From Emiliania huxleyi CCMP1516 (Eukaryota; Haptophyta; Isochrysidales; Noelaerhabdaceae), in the NCBI RefSeq assembly GCF_000372725.1, contig NW_005198966.1:916838-980837 (forward strand): a DNA stretch of 64,000 nucleotides, written 5' to 3'. Numbering within the stretch: the first letter of the stretch is position 1; each line of letters opens with the position of its first letter. Shown piece after piece: positions 10,135 to 19,741 of this stretch. The notes below the pieces were generated by a model, which was not told the DNA's origin, did no database searches, and saw only the letters and a program-made list of their open reading frames with translations. The translations under genes and the position numbers were made by a program.

Positions 10135-11379
10135 TCAGCGCGTCAGCATGCTCACGCGGTACTCGAACGAGATGCGCGGCTCGGCATTCGCGGGGGCGGT
10201 GGGGTCGCAGAATGCCGTGTGGAAGGTTGGCATCACCGGTGGCGCTGAGTCGCCCTTGGCCCGCTCAAACTGACGGAAGACGAGGACCTCGTCGGTCTCC
10301 ATCGCGGGATAGTAGAACCAGCGTTGCCTCGGGTTGTACTTCAGGCCGGTGATCTGTAGAGACCCGGGCTCGTCCGGCGCAATTTGGAGCTCGACAAAGT
10401 CCTCGGGCGCAATGCTGGACGCGTCGCAGAGGCACAGGGGCATGGCTTGCACCTTCTTGCAGGGAGCAATCGGCCGCCAGAGATTGCAGAGCAGGAGCGA
10501 CTTGTAGCCGTCCGGCCCTTGCAGCTGCTCGCGCTGCTGACGCATCCGCGGCGCCAGCCGGGACGCCTTCTCGCACGCCTGGTCAACGTCGAGCGGAAGG
10601 TCGTTGTGGACGAGAGAGACCGCGCCCTTGCCCGAGAATCGGCCCATGGTGCTCTCGCGGCGGACTCCTTGCGACGGCAGCTCGAGCGATGCGGCGCCCG
10701 GGATCACCGACTTGAGGATGCTCTCGGCCTCCTTGGACCAGATGCGACGGGCCGGCGTGTCGGACGACATGTACCGCTCGTCGCGCACCGCCACGTCGGC
10801 GTCGAAAAAGGACTCGATGTTCTCGACGGAGGCGAGCCAGTCCTCCTCTGTCATGGCGGTCTGGTGCTTGAGCAGGATGAAGCCGTGCTTGGCGAAGAAG
10901 TCGGGGGCGCTCATGCCCTGCTCTTCCATCTCCTGGCGCTGCAGCTGGCGCGCGTCGCCCACCCTGAGCCTGGTCTTGGCGTACCCCTGTCGAATCGTCC
11001 GGAAGGTCTCGATGACGTGCCCATTACCAAGGAAGCGCAGGAAATCCCTGACCTTCCAGGTCGTGAGCCAGCGCGAGTCCTGAATCACATGGCTGGCACT
11101 TGTCGCCGGGTAGAACCCAGAGAGCTCCGCCGTGACGACGCTCGTCTCTGTGAGTGCTGCGCTGGTCCCCACGCTGTTGAGCTCGGCTTTTGTCAGGTCC
11201 TTCGCTGACGCCTTTGTCGCCGCGGCAGTCCAGTGCTCGCTCGACCGGGAGTCGCGGATGCGACGTGGTGATGAGAGCAGGGACCACAGCCGCTTCAGCA
11301 ACGGGATGCTGAGCAGCAGGGTCGACGCCAGCAGCGTGCGCTGCGAGCGGAGGACGAAGGAGGAGAGCACGGAGGACAT
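10135..11379 (-). CDS. CmcJ/AsaB-like oxidoreductase with N-terminal anchor
   Basis: Frame of 414 residues from an internal ATG at 11379; the open frame reaches 11571, but its first 64 residues look like untranslated sequence. A hydrophobic stretch at about residues 15-30 (TLLASTLLLSIPLLKRL) suggests a membrane anchor or targeting signal. The C-terminal half has VHND, LLLCNLWRPI, PLCLCDASSI, YNPRQRWFYYPAMETDEVLVF and FHTAFCDP, in the order of the CmcJ/AsaB/GA4-desaturase-like family of Fe/2-oxoglutarate-type oxygenase relatives, mostly known from fungal and bacterial secondary metabolism. The substrate is unknown. Its neighbours give no pathway clue. Confidence 0.75.
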   Translation of the reverse strand: MSSVLSSFVLRSQRTLLASTLLLSIPLLKRLWSLLSSPRRIRDSRSSEHWTAAATKASAKDLTKAELNSVGTSAALTETSVVTAELSGFYPATSASHVIQDSRWLTTWKVRDFLRFLGNGHVIETFRTIRQGYAKTRLRVGDARQLQRQEMEEQGMSAPDFFAKHGFILLKHQTAMTEEDWLASVENIESFFDADVAVRDERYMSSDTPARRIWSKEAESILKSVIPGAASLELPSQGVRRESTMGRFSGKGAVSLVHNDLPLDVDQACEKASRLAPRMRQQREQLQGPDGYKSLLLCNLWRPIAPCKKVQAMPLCLCDASSIAPEDFVELQIAPDEPGSLQITGLKYNPRQRWFYYPAMETDEVLVFRQFERAKGDSAPPVMPTFHTAFCDPTAPANAEPRISFEYRVSMLTR

Positions 11380-11579
11380 CGAAAAAGCGACGCGTCCCGA
11401 CTTCAGCTGTGGTTTCGTCGATAAGGTCAAGGACGGAGATCGATGAGACGCGAGATCAATGAGACGCTCCCGCCACGGACAAATTCTTCCTTTTCGTTTA
11501 GCGACACGACAAGAAAAGGAGTTGCCCTTATCTACATGTAAGATATGGGGGTCCTCATGCCAGCTGCTCACGCCCGGGT

Positions 11580-11750
11580 ATTCTCTTCATGTATGTATAC
11601 ACATCTGACATCTCTCCAATTCCCTCTAGCTCTAATATTCTCTTCATGTGGGTATACACATCTGACATCTCTCCAATTCCCTCTAGCTCTAATATTCTCT
11701 TCATGTGTGTAAACACATCTGACATCTCTCCAATTCCCTCTAGCTCTAAT
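11580..11750. repeat. Three tandem copies of a 57-bp unit
   Basis: Copies start at 11580, 11637 and 11694. Each begins ATTCTCTTCATGTRKGTA and ends CCCTCTAGCTCTAAT. They differ at only a few bases, so the array is young. 57 is divisible by three, which leaves a repetitive but meaningless open frame on the minus strand. The array lies between the divergent oxidoreductase and CNNM genes, so it may sit in a shared promoter region. Confidence 0.95.
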
Positions 11751-11829
11751 ATAAAACAAAAGAGTAAAAATAAATAAAGAAAACGAACTTAATCTTGATG
11801 CTCTTTAGCGGCCGCGGACTCGGCTCAGC

Positions 11830-14800
11830 ATGATGTCTCCTGATTTCCCGCCGCCCTCGCCGCCGCCTCCGCCGCCGGACCCGGCGACTCCTGGCTGGTA
11901 CTACCCGCTGATATTGCTGCTTGTCTGCTCTTCGGCGATGTTCTCGGGTCTGACGCTCGGGTGACGCCGCCGACCGCCCGCGTCGCCCGCGCCCGCTCCT
12001 CGGCCGCGCGGCGCCAGACGCGCCACCACCCTGCCCTGCCATTCGGCGCAGGCTCATGTCCCTGGATGAGTCGCAGCTGCTGCTCATCGTCGCCGGCGAC
12101 GACCCGCGAGCGCGCATGCACGCCGAGCGGATCCTGCCCATCCGGCGGCGCGGGAACCTGCTGCTCTGCACGCTGCTGCTGGGGAACACGCTGGGCAACT
12201 CGATGCTCGCCATCCTGATGGCCGACGTCTCGTGGCTCTCCGGCGTGGGCGGCGTCGTCGGCTCCACCGCCGTGATCCTCGTCTTTGGCGAGATCATCCC
12301 GCAGGCGTACTGCAGCACGGCTCGAGATGACACGAGATGACACGAGATTACACGAGACCATCCCGCAGGCGTACTGCAGCCGGCACGGGCTCGCGGTCGG
12401 GGCGCACGCGTCCGAGCTCGTCAAGCTCGTCATCCTGCTGCTCGGCATCGCCGCCTGGCCCATGTCCAAGCTACTCGACTGCGTCCTCGGCGCAGAGCTC
12501 GGCGTGCAGTACTCTCGCCGCGAGCTCAAGCAGCTCTTCACGATGCAGGAGGGCGCAGGGCGGAGCAGCAGTGAACCAGCGGCGCGCCCCTCTCCTCAAG
12601 CAGCCCTTCTCCGTGCAGGCGGCGCAGGCGGAGGAGCAGGCCTCCACGGCGCCAACCACGCCGAGCGCGCCCGGCGTCGGTTCTCCGCAGGGCGGCGGGA
12701 GGGAGGTGGGGTCGGAGGGGTGAGGTGCGGGACACGTCCCCTGGCCGAGCCGTAGGAGCCCAGCAGTCGACCGTCTCGCAGCTCTCGGCGGGGCACGGCG
12801 CCATCCACACGAATGAGTTGTCGTGGCTCTGCGGTGCCTCCACGCCCCCTCCCCCACCCCACCCCCACGCCCTCCCCCACGCCCTCCCCACGCCCTCCCC
12901 ACGCCCTCCCCACGCCCTCCCCACGCCCTCCCCACGCCCTCCCCAGGGCCGCTCTCCCCCTCCCAAGGCGCCCTCTCCCTCCCGGGGAGGACCCGATACG
13001 ACACGTCCACGACACGTCCACGACACGTCCACGACACGTCCACGACACGTCCACGACACGCCCACGACACGCCCACGACACGTCCACGACACGTCCACGA
13101 CACGCCCACGACACGCCCACGACACGCCCACGACACGTCCACGACTCAGGCGCCCTCTCCCTGTCGGAGCGGACCGCCGACCAAATCATGACGCCGATGC
13201 AGCACGTCTTCCGCATACACGAAGACGACGTGCTCGACTTTCGGCTGATGCGCCGCATCGCAGACTCGGGACACTCGCGCATCCCCGTCATGCGGGCACC
13301 AGCCACCGCGCCGCCCGCCGCTGAGTTGGACGCGCACGCCGCCGAGTTGGACGCGCACGCCGCGCCCGCCGCCGCGCCCGCGCAGCCTTCCTTGGGCGCG
13401 GGATCAGACGCAGAGGGCGGCGCCGAGGGCGGCGCAAAGGGCGGCGAAGAAGCCTCTGATTGCGGGGCGGGCGCGGCGGCGGGCGCGTGGCCGAGCACAG
13501 CGAGGAGCGACGAGTTGGTCGGCCTCTTGTCCGCCAAGGATCTGATCCTGATCGACCCGGAGGATGGCGTGCCGATCGGCACAGATGCCTCGGGCTGCTG
13601 CGTCGTCGTGTCCGCGACACGTCCGCGACACGTCCGCGACATGCCCGCGTCAGGGACGATGCTCGAGTACTGCGGCCGCGCGGTGGTGACGGTCTGGTTC
13701 GACACGCCCGTCGCTCAGCTCTTCCGCGACTTCAAGCGCGAGATTGCCCGAGATGGCGCGAGATGGCGCGAGGTGACCCGAGATCAGCTCTTCCGCGACT
13801 TCAATCGCGGCCAGCCGCACCTCGCGGTGGTGCAGGACCCTTCCCTGACCCTTCCCGGGCCCTTCCCGCAGGCGCGGCCAGTCGCACCTCGCGATGGTCC
13901 AGCGCGTCAACGACGCGGACGAGTCCCGCGACCCCTTCTACGAGATCGTCGGCGAGACATGGCCGAGAGAGAGCCGAGGTTGTAGCCGCGTCGACGACAC
14001 GTCCACGGCGTAGGCATCGCCACGCTGGAGGACGTGCTCGAGGATCTATTATTATATTATATTATATTATATTATATATTATTAGGCATCGTCACGCTGG
14101 AGGACGTGCTCGAGGAGCTGATCGGCGCGTGGGGCGGCGGCGGGGCGGCGCTGGCCGAGTCGACTCACTTCCACGGTCGCTGCTCGCAGGCGCCGAGATC
14201 GTCGACGAGAGCGACGTGTACACCGACAACGTGACGCGGGCGCGCCACTCCGTCGAGCGGGGGAGGAGAGGAGGCGCGGCGAGCGGCGCCCTCCCACGCC
14301 CTTGCCTGGGCCCTTCAGGCGCTCGTCGAGCCGCGGCGCGAGGAGGTGCGGCGGCGCGGCGCGTGGCAGGAGACTATCTCGACCCCCGAGTTCGACCCTG
14401 GCGTGCTGGACACTGCCATGACATGCCGCTGGGCATGTCTCGTGTAGGACATGCTCGACCCGACCCACCTTCGCGTCGCGAGGTGTCTCTCTCTCCCTTT
14501 GGCGAGGCAGAGCAGGCCGTTGCCTCTTGCGCACTTGCGAGAGGGCGGCTCGGCTGCATCCTAGGCGCACCGACAGCGAGATCCACCTCACACGTCCATG
14601 ACATGTCCGAGACATGTCCGAGACATGTCCATAGGCTCACCGACAGCGAGATCGAGGCGGTCTCTCTCTTCCTCGCCGCCTCCGTGCCGCTGCTCGCCGC
14701 CCTGCCGCCGCACCACCTGCACGCGATGCTGCGCGCCTCCTCCGTCCTCATCCTCGAGCCCGAGGGGCCGCCGCTCTACGAACGGGGAGAGCCTTGCGCC

Positions 14801-15471
14801 GGCTGCACGGTCGTGCTGCAGGGCCGGCTCAGCACGCGCGTGGCTTGCGGCGCACACTCGCTTGTGCGGGAGGGGGCGGGGGCAGAGCGGCACTGTGTGA
14901 CGGGGCGCCTCGTCCCGCTCCGTAGGCTCTGAGACCTTCGAGGGGGAGCGAGGGCCGTGGTCGATCCTGGGCGCGCAGGCGCTGGCGCAGGAGGCGCGCC
15001 GTCGGAGCCTCACCCCCTCCCGTCCCCCCTCCCGGCATCCACCCGTCACCCGCCCGCCCGCCTCTCGCGCCGCCGCAGGTCTACGTCGCCGACTTCGCAG
15101 TCGACGTGCTCGAGCCGACTCGCGTGCTGCAGCTCGCGCGAGAGACGTACGAGGTCGTCTGCAAGGCGGCGAGGCAGGAGGCCGAGGCAACGCACTCTCT
15201 GGCGCGGGCGGCGGCGCCGCCGTCGCCCTCCGCAGCCGCTGCGACGGCGTGGGTCGACGAGGCGGCGGCGGGGCGGGACGCGGGGCAGGACGCGGGGCAG
15301 GACGCGGGCGGGCGGAGCGCCTTGACTCCCTCGGCGGGCGGCCCTTCGCTGCAGCCAAACCCGTTCTTCTCTGGCTCGAGCAGCAGCGAGCTCGCCCGAC
15401 CTCCGGCTGGCGGCATCGCGATTGAGATGATGGGCGCGCTTCCGCCGGCGAGCGAGGACGCCGCAGTGTGA
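11830..15471 (+). CDS. CNNM/CorC-type metal transporter, multi-exon
   Basis: Exons I can place: 11830-11960 (TM segment ending GLTLG), 12052-12304 (LMSLDES, PIRRRGNLLLCTLLLGN, VFGEIIPQ), 12369 to about 12551 (AYCSRHGL to LFTMQE), about 12780-12833 (GAIHTNELSWLC), 13150 onward (GALSLSERTADQIMTP, first CBS part), to 13735, 13872 onward (RGQSHLAMVQRVNDADE), 14086 onward (IVTLEDVLEELIG, end of the CBS pair), and 14635 to the end. The order DUF21 membrane domain, CBS pair, then a region like a cyclic-nucleotide-binding fold (PLYERGEPCAGCTVVLQGRL) is that of CNNM/ancient-conserved-domain Mg transporters. Two introns are GC-AG. A low-complexity Ala-rich insert sits between CBS parts. Exon edges after 14120 are uncertain. 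Confidence 0.85.
12296..12380 (+). repeat. Exon-edge duplication around 64-bp GC-AG intron
   Basis: ATCCCGCAGGCGTACTGCAG at 12296-12315 recurs exactly at 12360-12379. The 64-bp intron 12305-12368 therefore starts with a copy of the next exon's first bases and ends with a copy of the previous exon's last bases. Its core is an 11-base-like repeat (ACGAGATGAC, ACACGAG). Confidence 0.9.
12521..12628 (+). repeat. Diverged exon-edge duplication in CNNM
   Basis: CTCAAGCAGCTCTTCACGAT, then GCAGGAGG, at 12523-12551 has a close relative at 12596-12622 (CTCAAGCAGCCCTTCTCCG, then TGCAGGCGG). It is more diverged than the other cases in this gene, but has the same layout, with the second copy ending at a possible acceptor AG. 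Confidence 0.55.
12853..13147 (+). repeat. Two minisatellites inside a CNNM intron
   Basis: 12853-12945 is built of CCCCACGCCCTC units. About 12995-13147 holds some 14 copies of an 11-base unit CGACACGTCCA with a T/C variant. Both lie in the intron 12834-13149 and keep frames open, which explains the long spurious ORFs on both strands. Confidence 0.9.
13716..13901 (+). repeat. Intron containing an uninterrupted copy of its own exon junction
   Basis: The intron 13736-13871 (GC-AG) joins QLFRDFK to RGQSHLAMVQ. Inside it, 13785-13835 encodes QLFRDFNRGQPHLAVVQ without a break, a diverged copy of the spliced sequence. The outer exons keep one half each: 13716-13735 on the left and 13872-13901 on the right. 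Confidence 0.85.
14012..14116 (+). repeat. Duplicated exon start with AT-rich spacer
   Basis: AGGCATCGCCACGCTGGAGG and the next 13 bases at 14012-14044 recur at 14084-14116 with one change. The spacer is ATTATATTAT repeats, striking in such GC-rich DNA. Both copies are preceded by an AG acceptor, and the sequence is open in frame across both. Confidence 0.9.
14563..14653 (+). repeat. Duplicated exon start with ACATGTCCG spacer
   Basis: AGGCGCACCGACAGCGAGAT at 14563 recurs with one change at 14633. The spacer consists of GACATGTCCGA repeats, related to the CGACACGTCCA array in an earlier intron of the same gene. The second copy is read as LTDSEIEAVSL in the mature protein. Confidence 0.85.
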
Positions 15472-15906
15472 AGGGGGGTCACGGCCCTGGTCACGGCCAG
15501 TACGAGGGGAGGCCGCATCCCCAGTACTACGGTGCGTCAAGAGCCGTTGTACGTAATCCAATGAGGGCTGGTGGCCAGTGTACTTTACGTGTTTTGGGGG
15601 TCGAGCCAGAGCTTCTGGGTGTTTGGTATTTGGTAAAACGCCGTAATACCGCATCGATGTGCATTTAAAATCTAATCGTGGTATTACACATAACAAGCGG
15701 TCGCGCGCGCAGCCGCCCTTGTACTTTCTTGCAAGCCGCAGTTGATGTAAATTGAATTTGAAAAAATGGACAGGACGTGTGCATGTGTTTGTCGTCGTTT
15801 TGGGTGGCACTCGCGACTCGGTGTGGTCGGGTGTGTGCGCACGCGTGCGGTGTACACTCTCCAGCACGAAGAGCGCTCTTGCGGCCCGCGTCTCTCGCCG
15901 AGGCTC
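15472..15906. other. Convergent intergenic spacer
   Basis: Lies between the CNNM gene (plus) and the START-like gene (minus), so it should contain both transcript ends. No gene is recognised. Base composition drops in GC relative to the flanks around 15590-15780. Confidence 0.5.
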
Positions 15907-16882
15907 TCACTTGCGCAAGAGCCGGCGCAGCGCCTCACGCGGTGCCTTGAGGGGCTGCACGCCGGGCAGAAACCGCGCCTTGAGCGAGAGAGCGAGCGCG
16001 ACCGCGCCGGCCTGCTTGATCCGCCGCAGGAGCGGCCTCGGCTCGGCTCCGCCCTTGCCCATGGCTCGCTGCGCGTGCCGGTCGACCCACGAGGTGGACT
16101 GGCGCAGCGCCTGCTGGATGAGCTTGTCCCGCGCGAAGCCGGGCACCCAGCTCGGCAGCTGCGAGTCCGCGGAGTAGTAGACGCGGCTCCACCCGTCCTC
16201 GACCCTCTCGACGTACCTGCAGCAGCAGGAGCCACAGCGGCGAGGTGGGCGGGCGGGCGGTCGGGGGGCGGGATCGAGAGAGCTGCGGGCGGGCTGTGGC
16301 GCGCGCCAGTAGCCGACGGTGTCCGAGAACTCGGAGAGCCGCTCGTAGTCGAGGTGGAAGGTCATGCAGTTCTTGGACGGCTCGTACGTGTGCTCGATGA
16401 AGTACTCCATCGAGAAGGGGCCGGCGCAGATGCGGTACTTTGCCCAGACCTGCTGCTTGCCGCTGAGGGACCGCTTCTTCCGGTAGACGGCGCACCTGCC
16501 GCGGGCGAGTCGTCGTGCAGAGCGCCGGCCGTGCCGTGGGCTGGTGCGCTGCGGCTCACTTGGTGCAGCCCTCAACCATCTTTGGGTAGTTGTCGAGGTC
16601 CATGATGCGACCCCACACCACGTCGGGTGGCGCCGGTACATCCTGGATCGACACGGCCCGCTTGAAGCCCGATTTGAGCGACAGGACCTTGAGAACCGGC
16701 TTGCCAGACCGAAGGCGCTCGACGGGAATGCCGTCGACCGAGATGCCGTACTTTTTGGGCGGCTGCCGCTCGTACTTTTGCAAGATGCCCTGGTGCGGGT
16801 GCGGCTTCGACGCGTCGGCGCCGCGGGCGTCTGCTCCGCAGACGTACAGCACGAGGAAGCAGACAGCCGCGCGAGCTGCCAT
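15907..16882 (-). CDS. START/polyketide-cyclase-like lipid-binding protein
   Basis: Three exons: 16882-16560, 16495-16307 and 16216-15907, giving 273 residues in a consistent frame; intron 1 is GT-AG and intron 2 GC-AG. An N-terminal signal-like segment (MAARAAVCFLVLYVCGADA) is followed by VSIQDVPAPPDVVWGRIMDL and NYPKMVEGC, then KYRICAGPFSMEYFIEHTYE, DTVGYWYVERVEDGWSRVYY and LPSWVPGFARDKL. This order fits the START-like hydrophobic-ligand fold (coenzyme-Q-binding COQ10/polyketide cyclase group) of algae. The likely role is lipid or quinone binding in the secretory path or plastid; the ligand is unknown. It starts only 37 bp behind the stop of the TMEM222 gene on the same strand. Confidence 0.75.
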
Positions 16883-16919
16883 TTTAGCTTCGTCAAGAAA
16901 AAGAATTTTGCCATGATTT

Positions 16920-17588
16920 TCACAAGTGGGTGAGGTACCAAATCCCAGCGAGCAGCGCGAAGCCGAGCCACGTCTTGAGGAAGCCGCCCATGCCAACGTG
17001 TCGCCCACAGAAGAAGACGTGCGCGGCGAGCTCCACTTTGTTGTGGCAGGCGCAGCCGCCCGCCTGGAAGGCTCGGGCGCATCAGCTGAGGGCGCACATA
17101 AAACAGGGCGTGTGCGCGCGCGAGGGCGGGCGGCGTGCTCACGTTCGAAAGGTCGAGCGCACGCGCTGTATGCGAGTGGCAGTCCGAGCCGCAGACCATG
17201 CAGTGGATCTTGTGGCGGTACTCCTCGTCCGCCTGCGCGACCGCCTCGTCCCATTTCTCGAGGCTCTGCGGCGAGTAGCTGATGTATCGGGCCGGAGCTC
17301 CAAACAGCATCTGGTCTGGCGGACACGGATGAATCGGGCCGCCGCCCCAGTCGTGCAGCCTGCGTTTGGTCGCAGGCGTCAAACGTGATTCGAGAGACGG
17401 CAGAGGGCGTCGGGTGATGCGTGCCTGCCGGCCGAGTCGGTGATGCCCATGTGGCCCACAAAGGGGACGCAGCACGTGAGCGGCTGAATGGGCGTCCAGA
17501 GCACGGAACACGGCGGCCCCAGCCCTTCACCGCGGTCGCCCTTTAGGCTGGTCGACGGCGCCTCCTCGTCGGAGGGAGGGAGGGACAT
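16920..17588 (-). CDS. TMEM222/RTE1 family membrane protein
   Basis: Exons 17588-17425, 17359-17143 and 17063-16920 give 174 residues. Intron 1 is GC-AG and intron 2 GT-AG. Motifs in order: CSVLWTPIQPLTCCVPFVGH, MGITDSAGRLHDWGG, MLFGAPARYI, WDEAVAQADEEYRHKIHCMV with CGSDCHSHTARAL, then VELAAHVFFCGRHVGMGG and FLKTWLGF with a final TM segment. This is the DUF778 family that includes plant RTE1, which modulates the ethylene receptor ETR1, and animal TMEM222. In algae without that hormone pathway the role is unknown. The 37-bp gap to the next gene suggests very compact spacing or co-transcription. Confidence 0.85.
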
Positions 17589-17811
17589 CGCGGTCCGGGG
17601 ACCGTGTTACAGACCGGGCAGGCGGGTGAATCCTCCGCGAGACGAAGTCGGCCGCCCAGCCGGAAGAAGAAAAACGAAAAAAAAGAAAACCGGTGCTAGA
17701 TGAAAAAAGAGAGATACCCATAGAGGAGCAATTCCCGGATCGACTCCGAGGGAGATGGAGTGAGGGAGATGGAGGGAGGGAAGGAGGGAGGGAAGGAGGG
17801 AGGGAGGGAGG

Positions 17812-17884
<73 letters not shown>

Positions 17885-18064
17885 AGCGTCTCCGGTCGCA
17901 TGGCGCGCCCGGGGCGCGCGAACCTGTCTGTGTCTCGCAGAGTCGCAGTCTGAACCCGGCGACCTCGCAGCGAACGCATTTTCCTTTTGTTGGTAAGAAC
18001 CGGCGTCGGAGCGGCTTTGACCCTCGGCGTGTCTTCCCCCGATTCTGCGCAGCGCCATTTGTTG
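17589..18064. repeat. Spacer with GGGA and (GA)n microsatellites
   Basis: About 17764-17818 is GGGAGGGA-type repeat, then pure GA to about 17882. No gene is seen. The tract produces Arg-Glu and Leu-Ser pseudo-ORFs on the two strands. Confidence 0.9.
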
Positions 18065-18760
18065 CTATACCATCGCCGTCTCCACCATGCCACGGACGAC
18101 TTCATTGGGCGGGCGAGTCGCGCGGTCGCGCGTCAGCTCGAGAAACTCGTTGAGCGCCCCAGCCAGTTCGGCCTCGCCCGTCGCAAAGTCCGTGCACAGA
18201 CTTCTGGAGAGCGGGCCGATGCAGCCGCAGTAGGAGGCGGAGCACTCTGCGTTCACGGTGTCGGGCCCTGCGAGCAGTGGCTGCGGCTCCGACTGGCCAA
18301 GCTTGACCACGGCGCGCACCTCGACGTGCCCGCCCTTGGCCGCCGATCGCCTCGCCCAGGCGTCCTGCTTCAGTCTCCGTGGGACAAACTCCGCTGCGCA
18401 CTGCGTGATTTCAGAGAGCGGCACGTCCGACTCTTGCCGCGCCTGACCAAACATACCGAACGTAGCGCGGGTCATCGTGCCGTTGGCCTTGTCGACGATT
18501 AGATCCTCGAACCGGACGTCGTAGATCAGTCCCCGGAGGCCGCTGAGCACGTTGATCAGGGCGAGGAGGAACAGAAAACCGCAGAGCATAAAGTCCCAGT
18601 TGAGCTGCGAGCTTCCGAGCCAGGCGGTGATGCCGATGCCAATGCCGACCAGCAACATGATGATGCTGACGATGAGGTCGGAGTAGTACCGTGCACGCAC
18701 ATGTAGCTTCTCGCCGTCTGCGCCCTCTTTCCTTACCCGCAGCGTCGAGCAAAGCACCAT
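18065..18760 (-). CDS. Two-TM membrane protein, unknown function
   Basis: 231 residues. Two adjacent hydrophobic segments at about residues 30-50 (LIVSIIMLLVGIGIGITAWL) and 55-77 (FMLCGFLFLLALINVLSGL), then a soluble C-terminal domain of about 150 residues with several Cys. The strand is supported by clean hydrophobic segments and by divergence from the ankyrin gene across a 200-bp spacer. I do not recognise the family. The membrane location is inferred only from hydrophobicity. Confidence 0.65.
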   Translation of the reverse strand: MVLCSTLRVRKEGADGEKLHVRARYYSDLIVSIIMLLVGIGIGITAWLGSSQLNWDFMLCGFLFLLALINVLSGLRGLIYDVRFEDLIVDKANGTMTRATFGMFGQARQESDVPLSEITQCAAEFVPRRLKQDAWARRSAAKGGHVEVRAVVKLGQSEPQPLLAGPDTVNAECSASYCGCIGPLSRSLCTDFATGEAELAGALNEFLELTRDRATRPPNEVVRGMVETAMV

Positions 18761-18963
18761 GCTCTACCTCGTCGCGGACCGACGAGTTAGGTCGCGCCGA
18801 TTGCAGGACGGACGCAGGACTCTGTAGAAGAAATCGAGACCGCTAGAAGGAAAAGGAAGCGGTATTGAAAATCACGTCCAATATTTTTCTCGTTTGCCCG
18901 CATCCCATTTTGCGTGCATCGCATTACGCCCCAGCTGGCGTGCTACTGCACGACTCACTCGCC

Positions 18964-19542
18964 ATGCTTCTCTGCGCCTCCATCACACTCGGCGTGCTCG
19001 TGTCGCCGGACCCGTCGGCGCAGCGCACGCTGACGCGCCGTGCCGCGCTGCTCGCGCCGTTTGCGGCGCCGGCGGCTGCTCGCGCGTACCAGACGCCCGT
19101 GCCTGACCAATGGGGCGATCAGCAGGCCATCTCTCTCGCCGAGACTCGTTCGAACCCCGGCTTGGGCACTCAGCAGCAGGCGGCGTTCTACGCCATCACA
19201 CAGGGCGATCTTGCGACGCTGCAGCGCATGATCGATTCCGGGTGGGACCTCAAGAATGCAAAGGACTCGTCTGGCAAGACGGCGCTGCATAGAGCGGCGC
19301 AGCTTGGGAACCAGCTGGCTATCGAGAAGATCCTCAAGGCGGGAGTGCCGATCGATCCTACCAATGCTTGGGAGGAGACGCCGCTGCACCTCGCCACGCG
19401 CAACGGCAAGACCGCAGCGGTGAAGCAGCTCGTTGAGGCAGGCGCGAGCACTTCGCGCAAGACCTTTGGCGGTGACACGCCGCTTGCGCTGGCGACGAAG
19501 TACCGGAAGGCCGATATCGCTGAGTTTTTGTCCTCGAAGTAG
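18964..19542 (+). CDS. Ankyrin-repeat protein with plastid-type leader
   Basis: 192 residues from the ATG at 18964; an earlier in-frame start at 18865 is possible. The leader MLLCASITLGVLVSPDPSAQ is followed by RTLTRRAALLAPFAAPAAAR, which has a twin Arg, hydrophobic stretch and A-x-A cleavage pattern like thylakoid-lumen substrates. Three ankyrin repeats follow: SGKTALHRAAQLGNQLAIEK, EETPLHLATRNGKTAAVKQL and GDTPLALATKYRKADIAEFL. Probably a small protein-binding scaffold in the plastid; the partner is unknown. Confidence 0.8.
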   Translation: MLLCASITLGVLVSPDPSAQRTLTRRAALLAPFAAPAAARAYQTPVPDQWGDQQAISLAETRSNPGLGTQQQAAFYAITQGDLATLQRMIDSGWDLKNAKDSSGKTALHRAAQLGNQLAIEKILKAGVPIDPTNAWEETPLHLATRNGKTAAVKQLVEAGASTSRKTFGGDTPLALATKYRKADIAEFLSSK

Positions 19543-19741
19543 CTGCGACCGTGTCCTCAAGCAGCGTCGCGTGGAGGCAAGGCGTGGGACGAGGCAGGTT
19601 TGGTCCTCGTACACGCATCTCGTATGAGGTATGTCCGCCGGTGCCCTGGACCCGCTGCCGGTGTCGTCACACACCACGTGTATGTCCTCGCAGTGCCCGC
19701 CCCGGCCCGTGCCTTGGTTTTTGACATGCTTACTACTACAG

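Noticed and set aside
12471-13705. Long minus-strand frames with VDVSWTCRGRV repeats
   Set aside because: Produced by the 11-base intron minisatellite, not by a protein gene.
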